A stretch of DNA of 39,675 nt, taken from Pyrinomonadaceae bacterium (GTDB lineage: Bacteria > Acidobacteriota > Blastocatellia > Pyrinomonadales > Pyrinomonadaceae). A program made the translations under genes and the position numbers. Below are positions 32,059 through 39,675 of this stretch, in pieces. Every line of letters starts with the position of its first letter. The stretch's first letter is position 1. Location: NCBI GenBank assembly GCA_030838445.1, contig JAUZFQ010000101.1:1-39675 (forward strand), given 5' to 3'. The notes under the pieces were generated by a model that was not told the DNA's origin, made no database searches, and was given only the letters and a program-made list of their open reading frames with translations.

Positions 32059-34563
32059 ATGCTAGGTTCAACTCTGCTCAACTACCGGATCACGGAAAAA
32101 CTCGGCTCAGGCGGGCAAGGCACAGTTTATAAGGCCGTCGACACGCGGCTCGGACGCACGCTCGTCCTCAAAGTGCTCTCGCCCGAATTGACTTCCCGCG
32201 AATCCAATCTCAAACGCTTCGAGCGCGAAGCCCAGCTCGCTTCGTCGCTCGACCACCCGAACATCTGCATCATCTACGGCCTGCACGAAGAGAACGGGCT
32301 GCACTTCATCACGATGCAGTACATTGACGGGAAGAATGTGCGCCAACTCGTCAAGGGTCGCCCGCTCGAACTCCGCAGCGCGATCTCGATCACGATGCAG
32401 GTGGCCGACGCGCTTGCCGCCGCCCACGCGCGCGGCGTCATCCACCGCGACATCAAAGCGGGCAACGTGATGGTGACGAAGAGCGGCACGGCCAAAGTGC
32501 TCGACTTCGGTCTCGCCAAACTGCTCGACGAGAACAAGTCGAGCGGCTCGAAGTCCGACCAGCACTTGACCGAGATGGGCGTCCCTTACGGCACGGCCAC
32601 CTACGCCGCGCCCGAACAGGCCACGGGCGCGCACGTGGATCACCGCGCCGACATCTTCTCGACCGGCGTTTTGCTCTACGAGATGCTCGCGGGCATCTGG
32701 CCGTTTCAGGGCAAGACGAACGTCGAGGTGCGCTACGCCGTCCTCCACGACACGCCCGTGCCCATCGCGGAACTCAGGCAGGACGCGCCGCCCCGCCTGC
32801 AAGAGATACTCGACCGCGCGCTCGCCAAAGACCCGAAGGATCGTTACCAGCGCGTCGCCGACATGCGCGACGACCTGCGCGCCGTCAAACGCGAAATGGC
32901 CGCGGCCAGCCCCGTCACGCTCGATACGACCGACGAGTTTGAACCCGTCGTGCCGCGCCACCAGTCGAGCAACAACTCCTTCGGCCGCACCTTCCGCCGC
33001 TGGCTGCGTAACATCACGGGCAACGAGACGCCCTCGACCGCGCAGTCAACTTCCTTGCCGCCCTCCGCTTCGCGCAACATCTCCGCCGCGCCGCACCGCA
33101 CCGAAGGCGGGACGCAGCACGGCACGAACGTCTCCGAAGGCGGGCAGAAGTCCATCGCGATTCTCCCCTTCCGCAATTTGAGCGGCGACGCCGAGGTCAG
33201 CTTCTACGAGTTCTCGCTCGCCGACGCCGTGATCACGGAACTCGCGCGCCTGCGCTCGCTCGTGGTGCGCCCGTCGTCGCTGATCGTGAAGTATCAGGGG
33301 CAGCAGCGCGACCCGCGCGAGATCGGCGAGGAGTTGAGCGTCGGCGCAGTTCTCGCCGCCTCGTTCCTGCGCGCGGGCGACAAGCTCCGGGTCAACGCGC
33401 AACTGCTCGACGTGGCCTCGGGCGATTTGCTCTGGTCTGATCGCATTGACGCCACCGCCGACGACATCATCGCCGTGCAGGACACCATCGCGCAGCGTAT
33501 CGTCGAAGGCTTGCGCCTCGAACTCACGACGGCCGAGCGCGACGGGCTGGCGCAGCGCGCCACCGCCAACTCCGACGCCTACAACATCTACCTGCGCGGG
33601 CGCGACTCGATGGGTCGCTACATCTACCACACGCTCGCCAACGAGGACGTGGAAGAGGCCATCGGGAGTTTCAAACGCGCCATCGAACTCGACCCCAACT
33701 TCGCCCTCGCACACTGCGCGCTCGGCGGCTGCTACGCCAACCGCGTGATCAAATCAATGGGCGACTTCGAGGACTACGAGCGCGCCGAAGAAGCCTTTCG
33801 CAAGGGTCTCGACATTGACCCGAAGATCATGGAAGCGCGGATGCACATGGTCTTCATCTATCTCGCGCGCGGCGAGAAGGCGAAGGCGCGCGCGGCCGTC
33901 GAGAATCTGCGTCACGAAGCGCCGAACGATGTGGGCGTGCAGTTCGTCGCCTCTTACCTCTATCGTCTCGACGGCGACTACGAACGCTCTCTGCGTAGTC
34001 TCGACCGCATGCTCAGTCTCAACCCGGCCGAGCGCGTCGTCGTCAGTTACAACCGCGCGCGCGTCCTGATGTATCAGGGGCGGATGGACGACGCGATGGG
34101 CGAACTCGCGGAGGGCGCGAAGATCGAACCCGACCACCCCTTTATACGCACCTTCCGCGCCGTCGCGCTCTACCGGCAGGGCAAGGCGGCGGAGGCGGCC
34201 GAAATCCTGCGCGATGTGTTAGCCACGCACCCGGAGATGGACGGCATCCGCCCGCACTACGCCATCGCCCTGAGCAAAATCGGCCAACACGAAGCGGCGC
34301 GCGCGCAGTTGACCGAGCGCGTCAAGGAGGTGGCCGAAGCGGATCACGACGCGCCCTACTGGGTGGCGACGGCCTACGCCGTCGAGGGGATGCGCGATCA
34401 GGCGTTCAAGTGGTTGGAGCGCGCCATCAACCGCGGCAACGAGAATTTGCCGTGGTTCAGGGCGAACCCCGAATGGGACGCGCTCAGGGACGACCCGCGC
34501 TTCGAGATGTTGATGGGGCGCATCGAGAAGTCGCACGCGCAGGCGAGAGTCGGCGTGGAATAA
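32059..34563 (+). CDS. Ser/Thr protein kinase with TolB-like and TPR C-terminal regions
   Basis: An 834-aa protein. The Hanks-type kinase domain (about 10-275) has the Gly loop LGSGGQGTVYKA (15-26), catalytic Lys38 in LVLKVL, HRDIKAGNV (129-137), DFG (149-151) and an APEQATG activation-segment end. A polar linker (280-365) follows. From ~370 (KSIAILPFRNLSGDAEVSFY) to ~490 lies the TolB-like domain often fused to acidobacterial kinases and cyclases. TPR units cover ~500-810 (for example EDVEEAIGSFKRAIELDPNF). No membrane helix is visible, so it is probably cytoplasmic. A PPP-type phosphatase gene follows by 33 bp, a likely kinase/phosphatase pair. The ATG at 32059 is supported by the kinase N-terminus; the SD is poor. 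Confidence 0.95.
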   Translation: MLGSTLLNYRITEKLGSGGQGTVYKAVDTRLGRTLVLKVLSPELTSRESNLKRFEREAQLASSLDHPNICIIYGLHEENGLHFITMQYIDGKNVRQLVKGRPLELRSAISITMQVADALAAAHARGVIHRDIKAGNVMVTKSGTAKVLDFGLAKLLDENKSSGSKSDQHLTEMGVPYGTATYAAPEQATGAHVDHRADIFSTGVLLYEMLAGIWPFQGKTNVEVRYAVLHDTPVPIAELRQDAPPRLQEILDRALAKDPKDRYQRVADMRDDLRAVKREMAAASPVTLDTTDEFEPVVPRHQSSNNSFGRTFRRWLRNITGNETPSTAQSTSLPPSASRNISAAPHRTEGGTQHGTNVSEGGQKSIAILPFRNLSGDAEVSFYEFSLADAVITELARLRSLVVRPSSLIVKYQGQQRDPREIGEELSVGAVLAASFLRAGDKLRVNAQLLDVASGDLLWSDRIDATADDIIAVQDTIAQRIVEGLRLELTTAERDGLAQRATANSDAYNIYLRGRDSMGRYIYHTLANEDVEEAIGSFKRAIELDPNFALAHCALGGCYANRVIKSMGDFEDYERAEEAFRKGLDIDPKIMEARMHMVFIYLARGEKAKARAAVENLRHEAPNDVGVQFVASYLYRLDGDYERSLRSLDRMLSLNPAERVVVSYNRARVLMYQGRMDDAMGELAEGAKIEPDHPFIRTFRAVALYRQGKAAEAAEILRDVLATHPEMDGIRPHYAIALSKIGQHEAARAQLTERVKEVAEADHDAPYWVATAYAVEGMRDQAFKWLERAINRGNENLPWFRANPEWDALRDDPRFEMLMGRIEKSHAQARVGVE

Positions 34564-34596
34564 CACGCGCAAGGGCGGGGACAGGTTGAACTCACC

Positions 34597-35406
34597 ATGA
34601 AAACCTTCGTCATCGGCGACGTACACGGGCGGCGCGCGCAGTTGAATCAAATCATCGAGATGATCCCGCGCGACCCCGAACGCGACATGCTCGTCCTGCT
34701 CGGCGACCTCATTGATCGCGGCGACGACGTGCCCGGCACGGTGGCTGATGTGGTGCGCCTCCGCGCGGAACACCCGACGCGCGTGCTCTCCCTGCGCGGC
34801 AACCACGAACAGATGTTGCTCGACTTCGTGGACGAGGGCGCGACGCTCTGGCTGCACGCGGCCGTCGGGAGCGAATGCACTTTCCAGCAGTACACGGGCA
34901 AGCCCCTGCGCGTGCGGAGCGAGCAGGACTTCGCCACGCTGCGCGCGGAGTTCACCGCCGCCATCCCGCCCGCGCACGTCGAGTTCTTCCGCAGTCTCCC
35001 GCTCTTTTACGAAGACGATTACGCGCTCTACGTCCACGCCGGTTTGCGCGAAGGTGCGCACCCGCGCGACACGCCCGCGCAGCATCTACTCTGGTCGCGC
35101 GACGGGAATTTTTTCCGCAACTACACGGGCAAGCCCTGCGTCTTCGGCCACACGCCCGCGCCGCTCCTCCCCTTGCGCGGACGCCTCGGCCGTCACGGCA
35201 TCTACATCTCGCACAGCGCCATCGGCATTGACAGCGGCTACATCCACACGTCGCCCCTCAGTTGTCTCCAACTCCCCGAGTGCATGCTTTACCAAGCCTT
35301 CGCCGACGGCCACACCGCCACGCACCATCTCACCTCATTCATGCCTGAACCACTGCGCGCGATGCAGCGCAAGGTGGCGATGAGCCAGCCGATAACCGGA
35401 GTCTGA
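34597..35406 (+). CDS. PPP-family metallophosphatase (bacterial PP1-like)
   Basis: A 269-aa cytoplasmic enzyme with all five metal-site motifs: GDVHG (7-11), GDLIDRG (36-42), GNHE (68-71), YVHAGL near 147 and FGHTP near 183. This resembles lambda-phosphatase and PrpE-type serine/threonine phosphatases, although some family members hydrolyse diadenosine tetraphosphate (ApaH-like). ATG 34597 is preceded by a GGGGACAGG stretch. Being 33 bp behind a Hanks-type kinase, it may reverse that kinase's phosphorylations; this is inference from position. A strong bidirectional terminator follows. Confidence 0.9.
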   Translation: MKTFVIGDVHGRRAQLNQIIEMIPRDPERDMLVLLGDLIDRGDDVPGTVADVVRLRAEHPTRVLSLRGNHEQMLLDFVDEGATLWLHAAVGSECTFQQYTGKPLRVRSEQDFATLRAEFTAAIPPAHVEFFRSLPLFYEDDYALYVHAGLREGAHPRDTPAQHLLWSRDGNFFRNYTGKPCVFGHTPAPLLPLRGRLGRHGIYISHSAIGIDSGYIHTSPLSCLQLPECMLYQAFADGHTATHHLTSFMPEPLRAMQRKVAMSQPITGV

Positions 35407-35417
35407 ACAAGACGACA

Positions 35418-35533
35418 GGGTAAAGGGAAAGGGGTAAGGGGGAAAGGTAAAAACAGGAAGCGGGGCGCAGCACTTGATCGCTGCGCCCCGCTTTTGTCTT
35501 TCACCCTTTCCCTTTACCCCTTCCCCTTTTCCC
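35418..35533. repeat. Heptamer inverted-repeat element F2 enclosing a terminator
   Basis: The 5' arm 35418-35446 is GGGTAAA, GGGAAAG, GGGTAAG, GGGGAAA plus G (29 nt). The 3' side, about 35502-35533, is the pyrimidine counterpart (CCCTTTC/CCCTTTA units) in imperfect register. Between the arms sits a perfect 12-bp GC hairpin. The neighbouring genes are convergent. Confidence 0.85.
35460..35501. terminator. Strong bidirectional intrinsic terminator
   Basis: GCGGGGCGCAGC (35460-35471) pairs perfectly with GCTGCGCCCCGC (35480-35491), 8-nt loop, followed by TTTTGTCTTT on the + strand. On the - strand the tail is TTCCTGTTTTT. It serves the phosphatase gene and the convergent PD40 gene. Confidence 0.9.
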
Positions 35534-35542
35534 CTTTTTCTA

Positions 35543-38500
35543 TCACGGCGTGCCGAAGCGCGCGCGGTACTCGACGGAGTTGACGAAGCCGTGAACCATG
35601 ACGCGGTAGCCGTCGCCGCGGTTGATGACGCGCAGCCAGTTCTGGAAGCCCTCTTCCTCCGGGTCGCGCTTGAGGTAGCCGAAGTATTGCATCGTGACGA
35701 ACGCTTCGTTGTACTGCGCCGCCTCGACGTTCGGGTGCTCGACGATGGCGCGCAGCACCCCTGCGTGCGTGCGCCTGCCCGCGCTCAAATCGGCTTCCAG
35801 CGTGGCGCGCGTCACGTTGCCCGTCAGCGTCGCGCCGGAGTTCGCTTCGAGCCGCCGGACGTACTCAGTGCCCGGCACGCCGACGCCGAAGTAGAGAGCG
35901 CGGAAGTCGTCGCGCAGGATGAAGGCTTGCGCGAAGGCGTCTTTGCTGGCGTCAATCTCGGCGAGCGTCTGGCCGCTGATGCGCGCCATGTCGCGCACAA
36001 ACTCGGCGTAGGTCGGCCGCCGGTTGAAGCCCACGCGGTAGAAGCGGTAGACGAAGCCGCCGCGCATCTGAAACTCAAGCGAGCGGAAGAAGGCCGACGA
36101 GATCGTCACGCGGTCGCAACTCTCGTCGCGGTTGATGTCGGGGCAGCGATTCCAGACGTTGACCCAGGCCTCTTGCCCGGCCGGTTCGGGTTCGCGGCCG
36201 AGGAAGTCCAGGTAGTGCATCCGCACGAAGAAGTTCGGCTCGTCAATCGGGTTGGGCGCAGGCGGATTGCCCGCGCTGTCGTTGTCCGTGATGACGACGC
36301 GCGTGCTGAATTGCGCGCCGAGCGTCGCGCCGCCCGTCGGGTTCGTCAAGATGAGGTCGTAGAGTTGGTCGCCCTCGACGAACACGTCGTCAACGAGCGG
36401 GACGCTGATCGTTTTGCTCGCCTCGCCCGGCGCGAAGTTGAGCGTGCCCGATGTCCTGAGGTAATCGCTCCGCTCGGTGGCGCGGCGCGGGCAGCCTTCG
36501 GGCACGAGGCACTCGGGCAACTCCCTCGTCTCGAAGTCCACGGAGGCGGCGCGCGATACGTCGCCGAGCCGCGTGACGACGAGCGGGTCGCCGCCCTGCC
36601 TGCTCTCGCGCACGCGGAAGTTGGGGCTGCGCCACTGGAAGGTGGAGGGCGTGCGCTGCGGGACGAACGGGTCAGGCTGCGAATTCGGGTCGTAGTCGGC
36701 CGCCGCGTTTTGCGTCAGACGCGTGACGGGGCGGTCAACATTCCCTTCGACGGGAATCGAGTAGATTTCTCTCTGGCCGTCGCGGTTGCTGGTGTAGACG
36801 ATCCGGTTGTCGGCCGTCCAGCCGGGCTGCGTGTGCGCCGACGGGTGGCTCGAGAGGGCGGTGGGCGGGCCGCCGCTCGCCTGCACAGACTGAATCTGCG
36901 GGATCGTGCTGCCGGTGGAGAGGCTGGCGGAGAAGGCAAGGCTCGCGCCGTCGGGCGACCACGCGGGGCCGCTCGACGCGGGCGGGTAGTCGAACGAATT
37001 GAAGGGCAGCGGGCTGAGCGCAACGCGCGTCTTGCCGCTGCCGTCGGCGTTGATGACGAAGACGTAGAAGCTCACGCTGTCTTCCGGATTGAAGAACGGC
37101 TCGCGCGCGGTGTAGGCGATGCGCGAACCGTCGGGCGACCACGCGGGGTCGGCCACTTCCGTGCTGCCTTCGAGGATTTGGCGGGCTTCGCCGCCGCTGC
37201 CGTCGGCGTTGACGACGTAGAGGCCGGACACACCGCCCGCGAGCGTGCCGACGAAAACCAGCTTCGTGCCGTCCGGCGACCACGCCGGGTCGTAGACGCG
37301 CACATCGCTCGTCGGCGTCAGTGGATATTTCGTCACGTCGCGAACGTTCCCGCCGTCGGCATCCATCACGTAGATGTTCGAGCGGTTGCTGCGGTCGCTG
37401 GTGAAGGCGATGCGCGTGCGGTCGGGCGACCAGACGGGCGTCGCGTCTTTGCCCGGGTGGTTCGTGAGTCTCGTCTGGTTGCCGCCGTCCTCGTCCATCG
37501 AATAGATTTCGGAGTTGCCGTCGCGCTCGCTCGTGAAGACGATCTTGCGTTCGCCGCCGACGAGCGGTTGCCACGCGGGCTGGCTGTCGATGATCCGGTT
37601 GTTGGGGGTGAACTCCGTGTAGCCCGTGCCGTCGAAATTGATAACGCTGATGTCGGCGTTCAGTTCGTCGTCGTTGCGATAGACGATGCGCTTGCCGTCG
37701 GGCGACCACGCGGGTTCAAAAAAGTCGCCGTTGATGGATGAGAAGTTGCTGCCGTCGGGCGCGATGAAGTAAGCCTTCTGGCGGCCGGGGTTCTGGAACA
37801 GCCCCCCGACGAACATGATCAGCGAGCCGTCGGGCGACCACTTGGGCAAACTGATGTCGTTGACGAGAGTTTGATCCGCGATCTTCCGCGGGTTGCTGCC
37901 GTCGGCGTTCATGACCATGAGACCACTGGAGACGTAGGCGATCTGCGCGCCGTCGGGCGACCAGGTGGGGCTGATGCCGCCCGCGCCGCCTTTCGTCAAA
38001 TTCATTTCGCCGCTTCCGTCCACGTTCGAGACGCAGATATGCGTCGCGCCGTCGCGCGCGGCGGAGTAGGCGAATTTAGTTCCGTCGGGCGACCAGACGG
38101 CGGAGTTTGCGTCGGCCGCGATGGGCACTTTGGTCTGGTTGCTGCCGTCGGCGTTCATCACGTAGATGCCGCCCTCGACAGTGGCGCTGGCGGTACGACT
38201 GAAAGAGAGCTTCGCGCCGTCGGGCGACCACGCGGGCGACGACTCGGCGGTCTGCGGGGTGTTCGGCGTCAGGTTCGTGTAGTTGCTGCCGTCGGGGTTG
38301 ATCACCCAGATGTCGGAGTTGTTCCAGTTCATGCTGTCGCCGCTGACGAAGGCGATCTTTCCGTTGAGGCGGCGACGCACGGGCGTGGCCGACGGCGCGG
38401 CGGCAGGAGACGCGGACAAGGATGATGACGGCGCAACGTGTGAACTGGGAGCGGCGGCGGTCGGGCGTGTCGGCGACGCGAGATAGAGGGTCAGCCCGGC

Positions 38501-38563
38501 GGCGCAAAGGAGGCAGGCGAAGCATGCTGCGGGCAGGCTTCTTTTGGTTCTCTGAGGGTACAT
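35543..38563 (-). CDS. Exported PD40 beta-propeller protein with Calx-beta-like and DUF4214 domains
   Basis: A 1006-aa protein from ATG 38563, which has GGAG 7 nt upstream; an earlier in-frame start at 38587 has none. Signal peptide at ~10-40 (ACFACLLCAAGLTLYLAS). Residues ~65-610 contain about eleven PD40/TolB-like blades, nine with the AWSPDG motif (for example PAWSPDGKRIVYR), suggesting one or two propellers. A Calx-beta-like segment follows (about 640-790; FRVRESRQGGDPLVVTRLGD and VVITDNDSAG). The end (~800-1000) is DUF4214: FFVRMHYLDFLGREPEPAG and EAFVTMQYFGYLKRDPEEEG. It is likely a secreted or periplasmic protein-binding factor; the ligand is unknown. Its AWSPDG codons are nearly identical from blade to blade. 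Confidence 0.9.
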   Translation of the reverse strand: MYPQRTKRSLPAACFACLLCAAGLTLYLASPTRPTAAAPSSHVAPSSSLSASPAAAPSATPVRRRLNGKIAFVSGDSMNWNNSDIWVINPDGSNYTNLTPNTPQTAESSPAWSPDGAKLSFSRTASATVEGGIYVMNADGSNQTKVPIAADANSAVWSPDGTKFAYSAARDGATHICVSNVDGSGEMNLTKGGAGGISPTWSPDGAQIAYVSSGLMVMNADGSNPRKIADQTLVNDISLPKWSPDGSLIMFVGGLFQNPGRQKAYFIAPDGSNFSSINGDFFEPAWSPDGKRIVYRNDDELNADISVINFDGTGYTEFTPNNRIIDSQPAWQPLVGGERKIVFTSERDGNSEIYSMDEDGGNQTRLTNHPGKDATPVWSPDRTRIAFTSDRSNRSNIYVMDADGGNVRDVTKYPLTPTSDVRVYDPAWSPDGTKLVFVGTLAGGVSGLYVVNADGSGGEARQILEGSTEVADPAWSPDGSRIAYTAREPFFNPEDSVSFYVFVINADGSGKTRVALSPLPFNSFDYPPASSGPAWSPDGASLAFSASLSTGSTIPQIQSVQASGGPPTALSSHPSAHTQPGWTADNRIVYTSNRDGQREIYSIPVEGNVDRPVTRLTQNAAADYDPNSQPDPFVPQRTPSTFQWRSPNFRVRESRQGGDPLVVTRLGDVSRAASVDFETRELPECLVPEGCPRRATERSDYLRTSGTLNFAPGEASKTISVPLVDDVFVEGDQLYDLILTNPTGGATLGAQFSTRVVITDNDSAGNPPAPNPIDEPNFFVRMHYLDFLGREPEPAGQEAWVNVWNRCPDINRDESCDRVTISSAFFRSLEFQMRGGFVYRFYRVGFNRRPTYAEFVRDMARISGQTLAEIDASKDAFAQAFILRDDFRALYFGVGVPGTEYVRRLEANSGATLTGNVTRATLEADLSAGRRTHAGVLRAIVEHPNVEAAQYNEAFVTMQYFGYLKRDPEEEGFQNWLRVINRGDGYRVMVHGFVNSVEYRARFGTP

Positions 38564-38587
38564 CTTAATTCTCCAGCGCAAGCGCAC

Positions 38588-38749
38588 CTCTGCTGGCGGC
38601 GGCGGGGGCGAGAAATTTTCAAGTTGACGGCAAGTTGAAACCAGCCGGTCGAATGTCTATGGAACGAGTGCTTCGGAGGAGCGTTACCCGCACGATGCTC
38701 TGTTTAGCGCGTTGATTATGTTGGCAGACTTGGAGGGTGTCAAGATGCT
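38588..38749. other. Gap between ispA and the PD40 gene
   Basis: 162 bp without a gene; the PD40 promoter should be here on the - strand. I see repeated AACTTG words (38622-38640) but no convincing -35/-10 pair or terminator. Confidence 0.3.
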
Positions 38750-39574
38750 TCAAGCGCGTCGTTCGAGGATGAGGCGCGCGATTGAACCGAGCAGGGGCGC
38801 GCTCTGCCCGCTGGCGTCGAGCGCGTCGAGGGCTTGTTCGTAGACGGCGCGGGCGCGCAGGCGCGTGGCCTCCAGGCCGTGGAGCGCGGGGTAGGTGGCT
38901 TTTTGCGCGCGCGCGTCTTTGCCGGGCGTCTTGCCGAGAGCCTCCGCCGTGGCCGTCACGTCGAGCAGGTCGTCTGTGATCTGAAACAGCAGACCGAGCG
39001 CGGCGGCGTAGTCGCCGACCGGGCTGAGTTCACTCTCACTTGCGCCCGCGACGAGCGCGCCCGCGCGCGCGGCGGCGACGATGAGCGCGCCCGTCTTGTG
39101 CCGGTGGATGAGATCGAGTTCGGCGGCCGTCACGTCTTCGCGCGACTCGGCCGAGAGATCGTGCGCCTGCCCGGCGACCATCCCGCCGGGCGTCCCGGCC
39201 GCGCGCGCCAGTTCGGCGACGAGGCGGACGCGCACGTCAGCGTCAAGCGCGTCGTCTTCGGCGATGCACTGGAAGGCGAGCGCCTGCATGGCGTCGCCCG
39301 CGAGGATGGCCGTCGCCTCGCCGAACCTGACGTGGCAGGTGGGGCGACCGCGCCGCAGATCGTCGTCGTCCATCGAGGGCAGATCGTCGTGGACGAGCGA
39401 GTAAGTGTGGATGAGTTCAAAGGCGCAGGCCGTGTTGACGAGAAGCTCTGCGGGCGCGCCGAACGCCTCGCCCGTAGCGAGGACGAGCGCGGGACGCAAC
39501 CGCTTGCCGCCCGCGAAGAGACTCCAACGCATCGCCGCGTGCACCGCGACCGGCTCGACCGTCGCGGCGGGCAC
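38750..39574 (-). CDS. ispA: Geranyl/farnesyl diphosphate synthase (polyprenyl synthetase family)
   Basis: A 274-aa product from GTG 39574, possibly 15 residues longer. It condenses isopentenyl diphosphate with allylic diphosphates, in the cytoplasm, to supply isoprenoid precursors. Motifs are MRWSLFAGGKRLRPAL, the first Asp-rich motif VHDDLPSMDDDDLRRG (about 61-76), GMVAGQAHDL, RHKTGALI and the second Asp-rich motif FQITDDLLDVT. The codons just upstream of 39574 (LERARAIVDARLDAL) look like the usual N-terminal helix of this family, but the frame is closed by a TAG at 39622-39620. The true start may therefore be CTG at 39619. The medium-chain IspA assignment is by resemblance; chain length cannot be proven by eye. 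Confidence 0.88.
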   Translation of the reverse strand: MPAATVEPVAVHAAMRWSLFAGGKRLRPALVLATGEAFGAPAELLVNTACAFELIHTYSLVHDDLPSMDDDDLRRGRPTCHVRFGEATAILAGDAMQALAFQCIAEDDALDADVRVRLVAELARAAGTPGGMVAGQAHDLSAESREDVTAAELDLIHRHKTGALIVAAARAGALVAGASESELSPVGDYAAALGLLFQITDDLLDVTATAEALGKTPGKDARAQKATYPALHGLEATRLRARAVYEQALDALDASGQSAPLLGSIARLILERRA

Positions 39575-39619
39575 GAGCGCGTCGAGCCGCGCGTCAACAA
39601 TCGCGCGCGCGCGTTCCAG

Positions 39620-39675
39620 CTAGACGCGCGCCGCTTCCGTGTCCCCGGCCTCCCCGGCGCGCGCGGCCGCGTCAA
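39620..39675 (-). CDS. C-terminal fragment of an upstream gene (possibly xseB)
   Basis: Eighteen codons at the window edge, in the same frame as ispA, end in TAG (39622-39620): DAARAGEAGDTEAARV. They could be the tail of exonuclease VII small subunit, which often precedes ispA, or simply the end of an unrelated frame. Too short to identify. Confidence 0.25.
   Translation of the reverse strand, partial: DAAARAGEAGDTEAARV

Noticed and set aside
35474-37741. 755-codon open frame on the + strand opposite the PD40 gene
   Set aside because: It is the antisense of the repetitive PD40 coding sequence; Arg/Val/Ala-rich, no motif, no SD. The same applies to other long antisense frames in this GC-rich DNA.

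Overview
The window is GC-rich (about two-thirds G+C by eye), densely coding chromosomal DNA, most consistent with an Acidobacteriota genome, probably class Blastocatellia. The main pointers are three von Willebrand factor A proteins of the acidobacterial VWFA-related type, a Ser/Thr kinase fused to TolB-like and TPR regions, and a long PD40 beta-propeller/Calx-beta/DUF4214 exported protein. This placement is inference from protein content; there is no rRNA in the window. I found no rRNA, complete tRNA, CRISPR array, transposase or prophage.

Layout. 1-4800 (+): 3' end of a GAF-type protein, a terminator, then an Slt70-like lytic transglycosylase (TTG start behind a leader that can fold over its Shine-Dalgarno) and a secreted TPR protein. 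4793-4900: a 27-bp tandem repeat between convergent genes. 4878-5533 (-): a membrane protein and an unlisted 38-aa membrane peptide. 5632-7087 (+): a PLP aminotransferase and a small membrane protein. 7207-8513 (-): FmdB-type zinc ribbon and VWFA protein. 8693-9629 (+): a long folded leader and a second lytic transglycosylase. 9840-15706 (+): a GAF/AAA+/Fis sigma-54 activator and a multi-spanning patatin-like phospholipase. 15861-17636 (+): DoxX-like, YtxH-like and DUF948-like envelope proteins. 17755-23252 (+): ileS-lspA-lgt-rluD, a classic cluster with lipoprotein processing genes and stop/start overlaps. 23440-25714 (+): two VWFA paralogues. 25806-31397 (-): GrdB-like protein, DUF4149-like, DUF309, DinB, rhodanese, a thioredoxin-reductase-like flavoprotein without its CxxC, an HFDTDG protein and a 2Fe-2S protein. 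31659-35406 (+): glutaredoxin, kinase and PPP-type phosphatase. 35543-39619 (-): the PD40 protein and a prenyl diphosphate synthase.

The most striking signal is non-coding. Fourteen intergenic inverted repeats between 7.1 and 35.5 kb have arms built from tandem heptamers. Arm length is usually 7n+1 (29, 22 or 15 nt). The heptamer word differs from element to element (GTGACAA, GTCAGTT, GTGAATG, GTTTCAA, GGGATGA, GGGTAAA, GCGGATT, GAACGAT types), yet within an element the two arms copy each other, including the off-consensus units. The elements sit between genes in every orientation, often begin at or inside a stop codon, and in one case supply the C-terminal codons of a protein. Heptanucleotide intergenic repeats are known from cyanobacteria (STRR sequences); this palindromic 7n+1 architecture is the candidate undescribed system here.

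All calls come from reading motifs by eye. Family names, start sites, promoters and RNA folds were not tested by any search or folding program.
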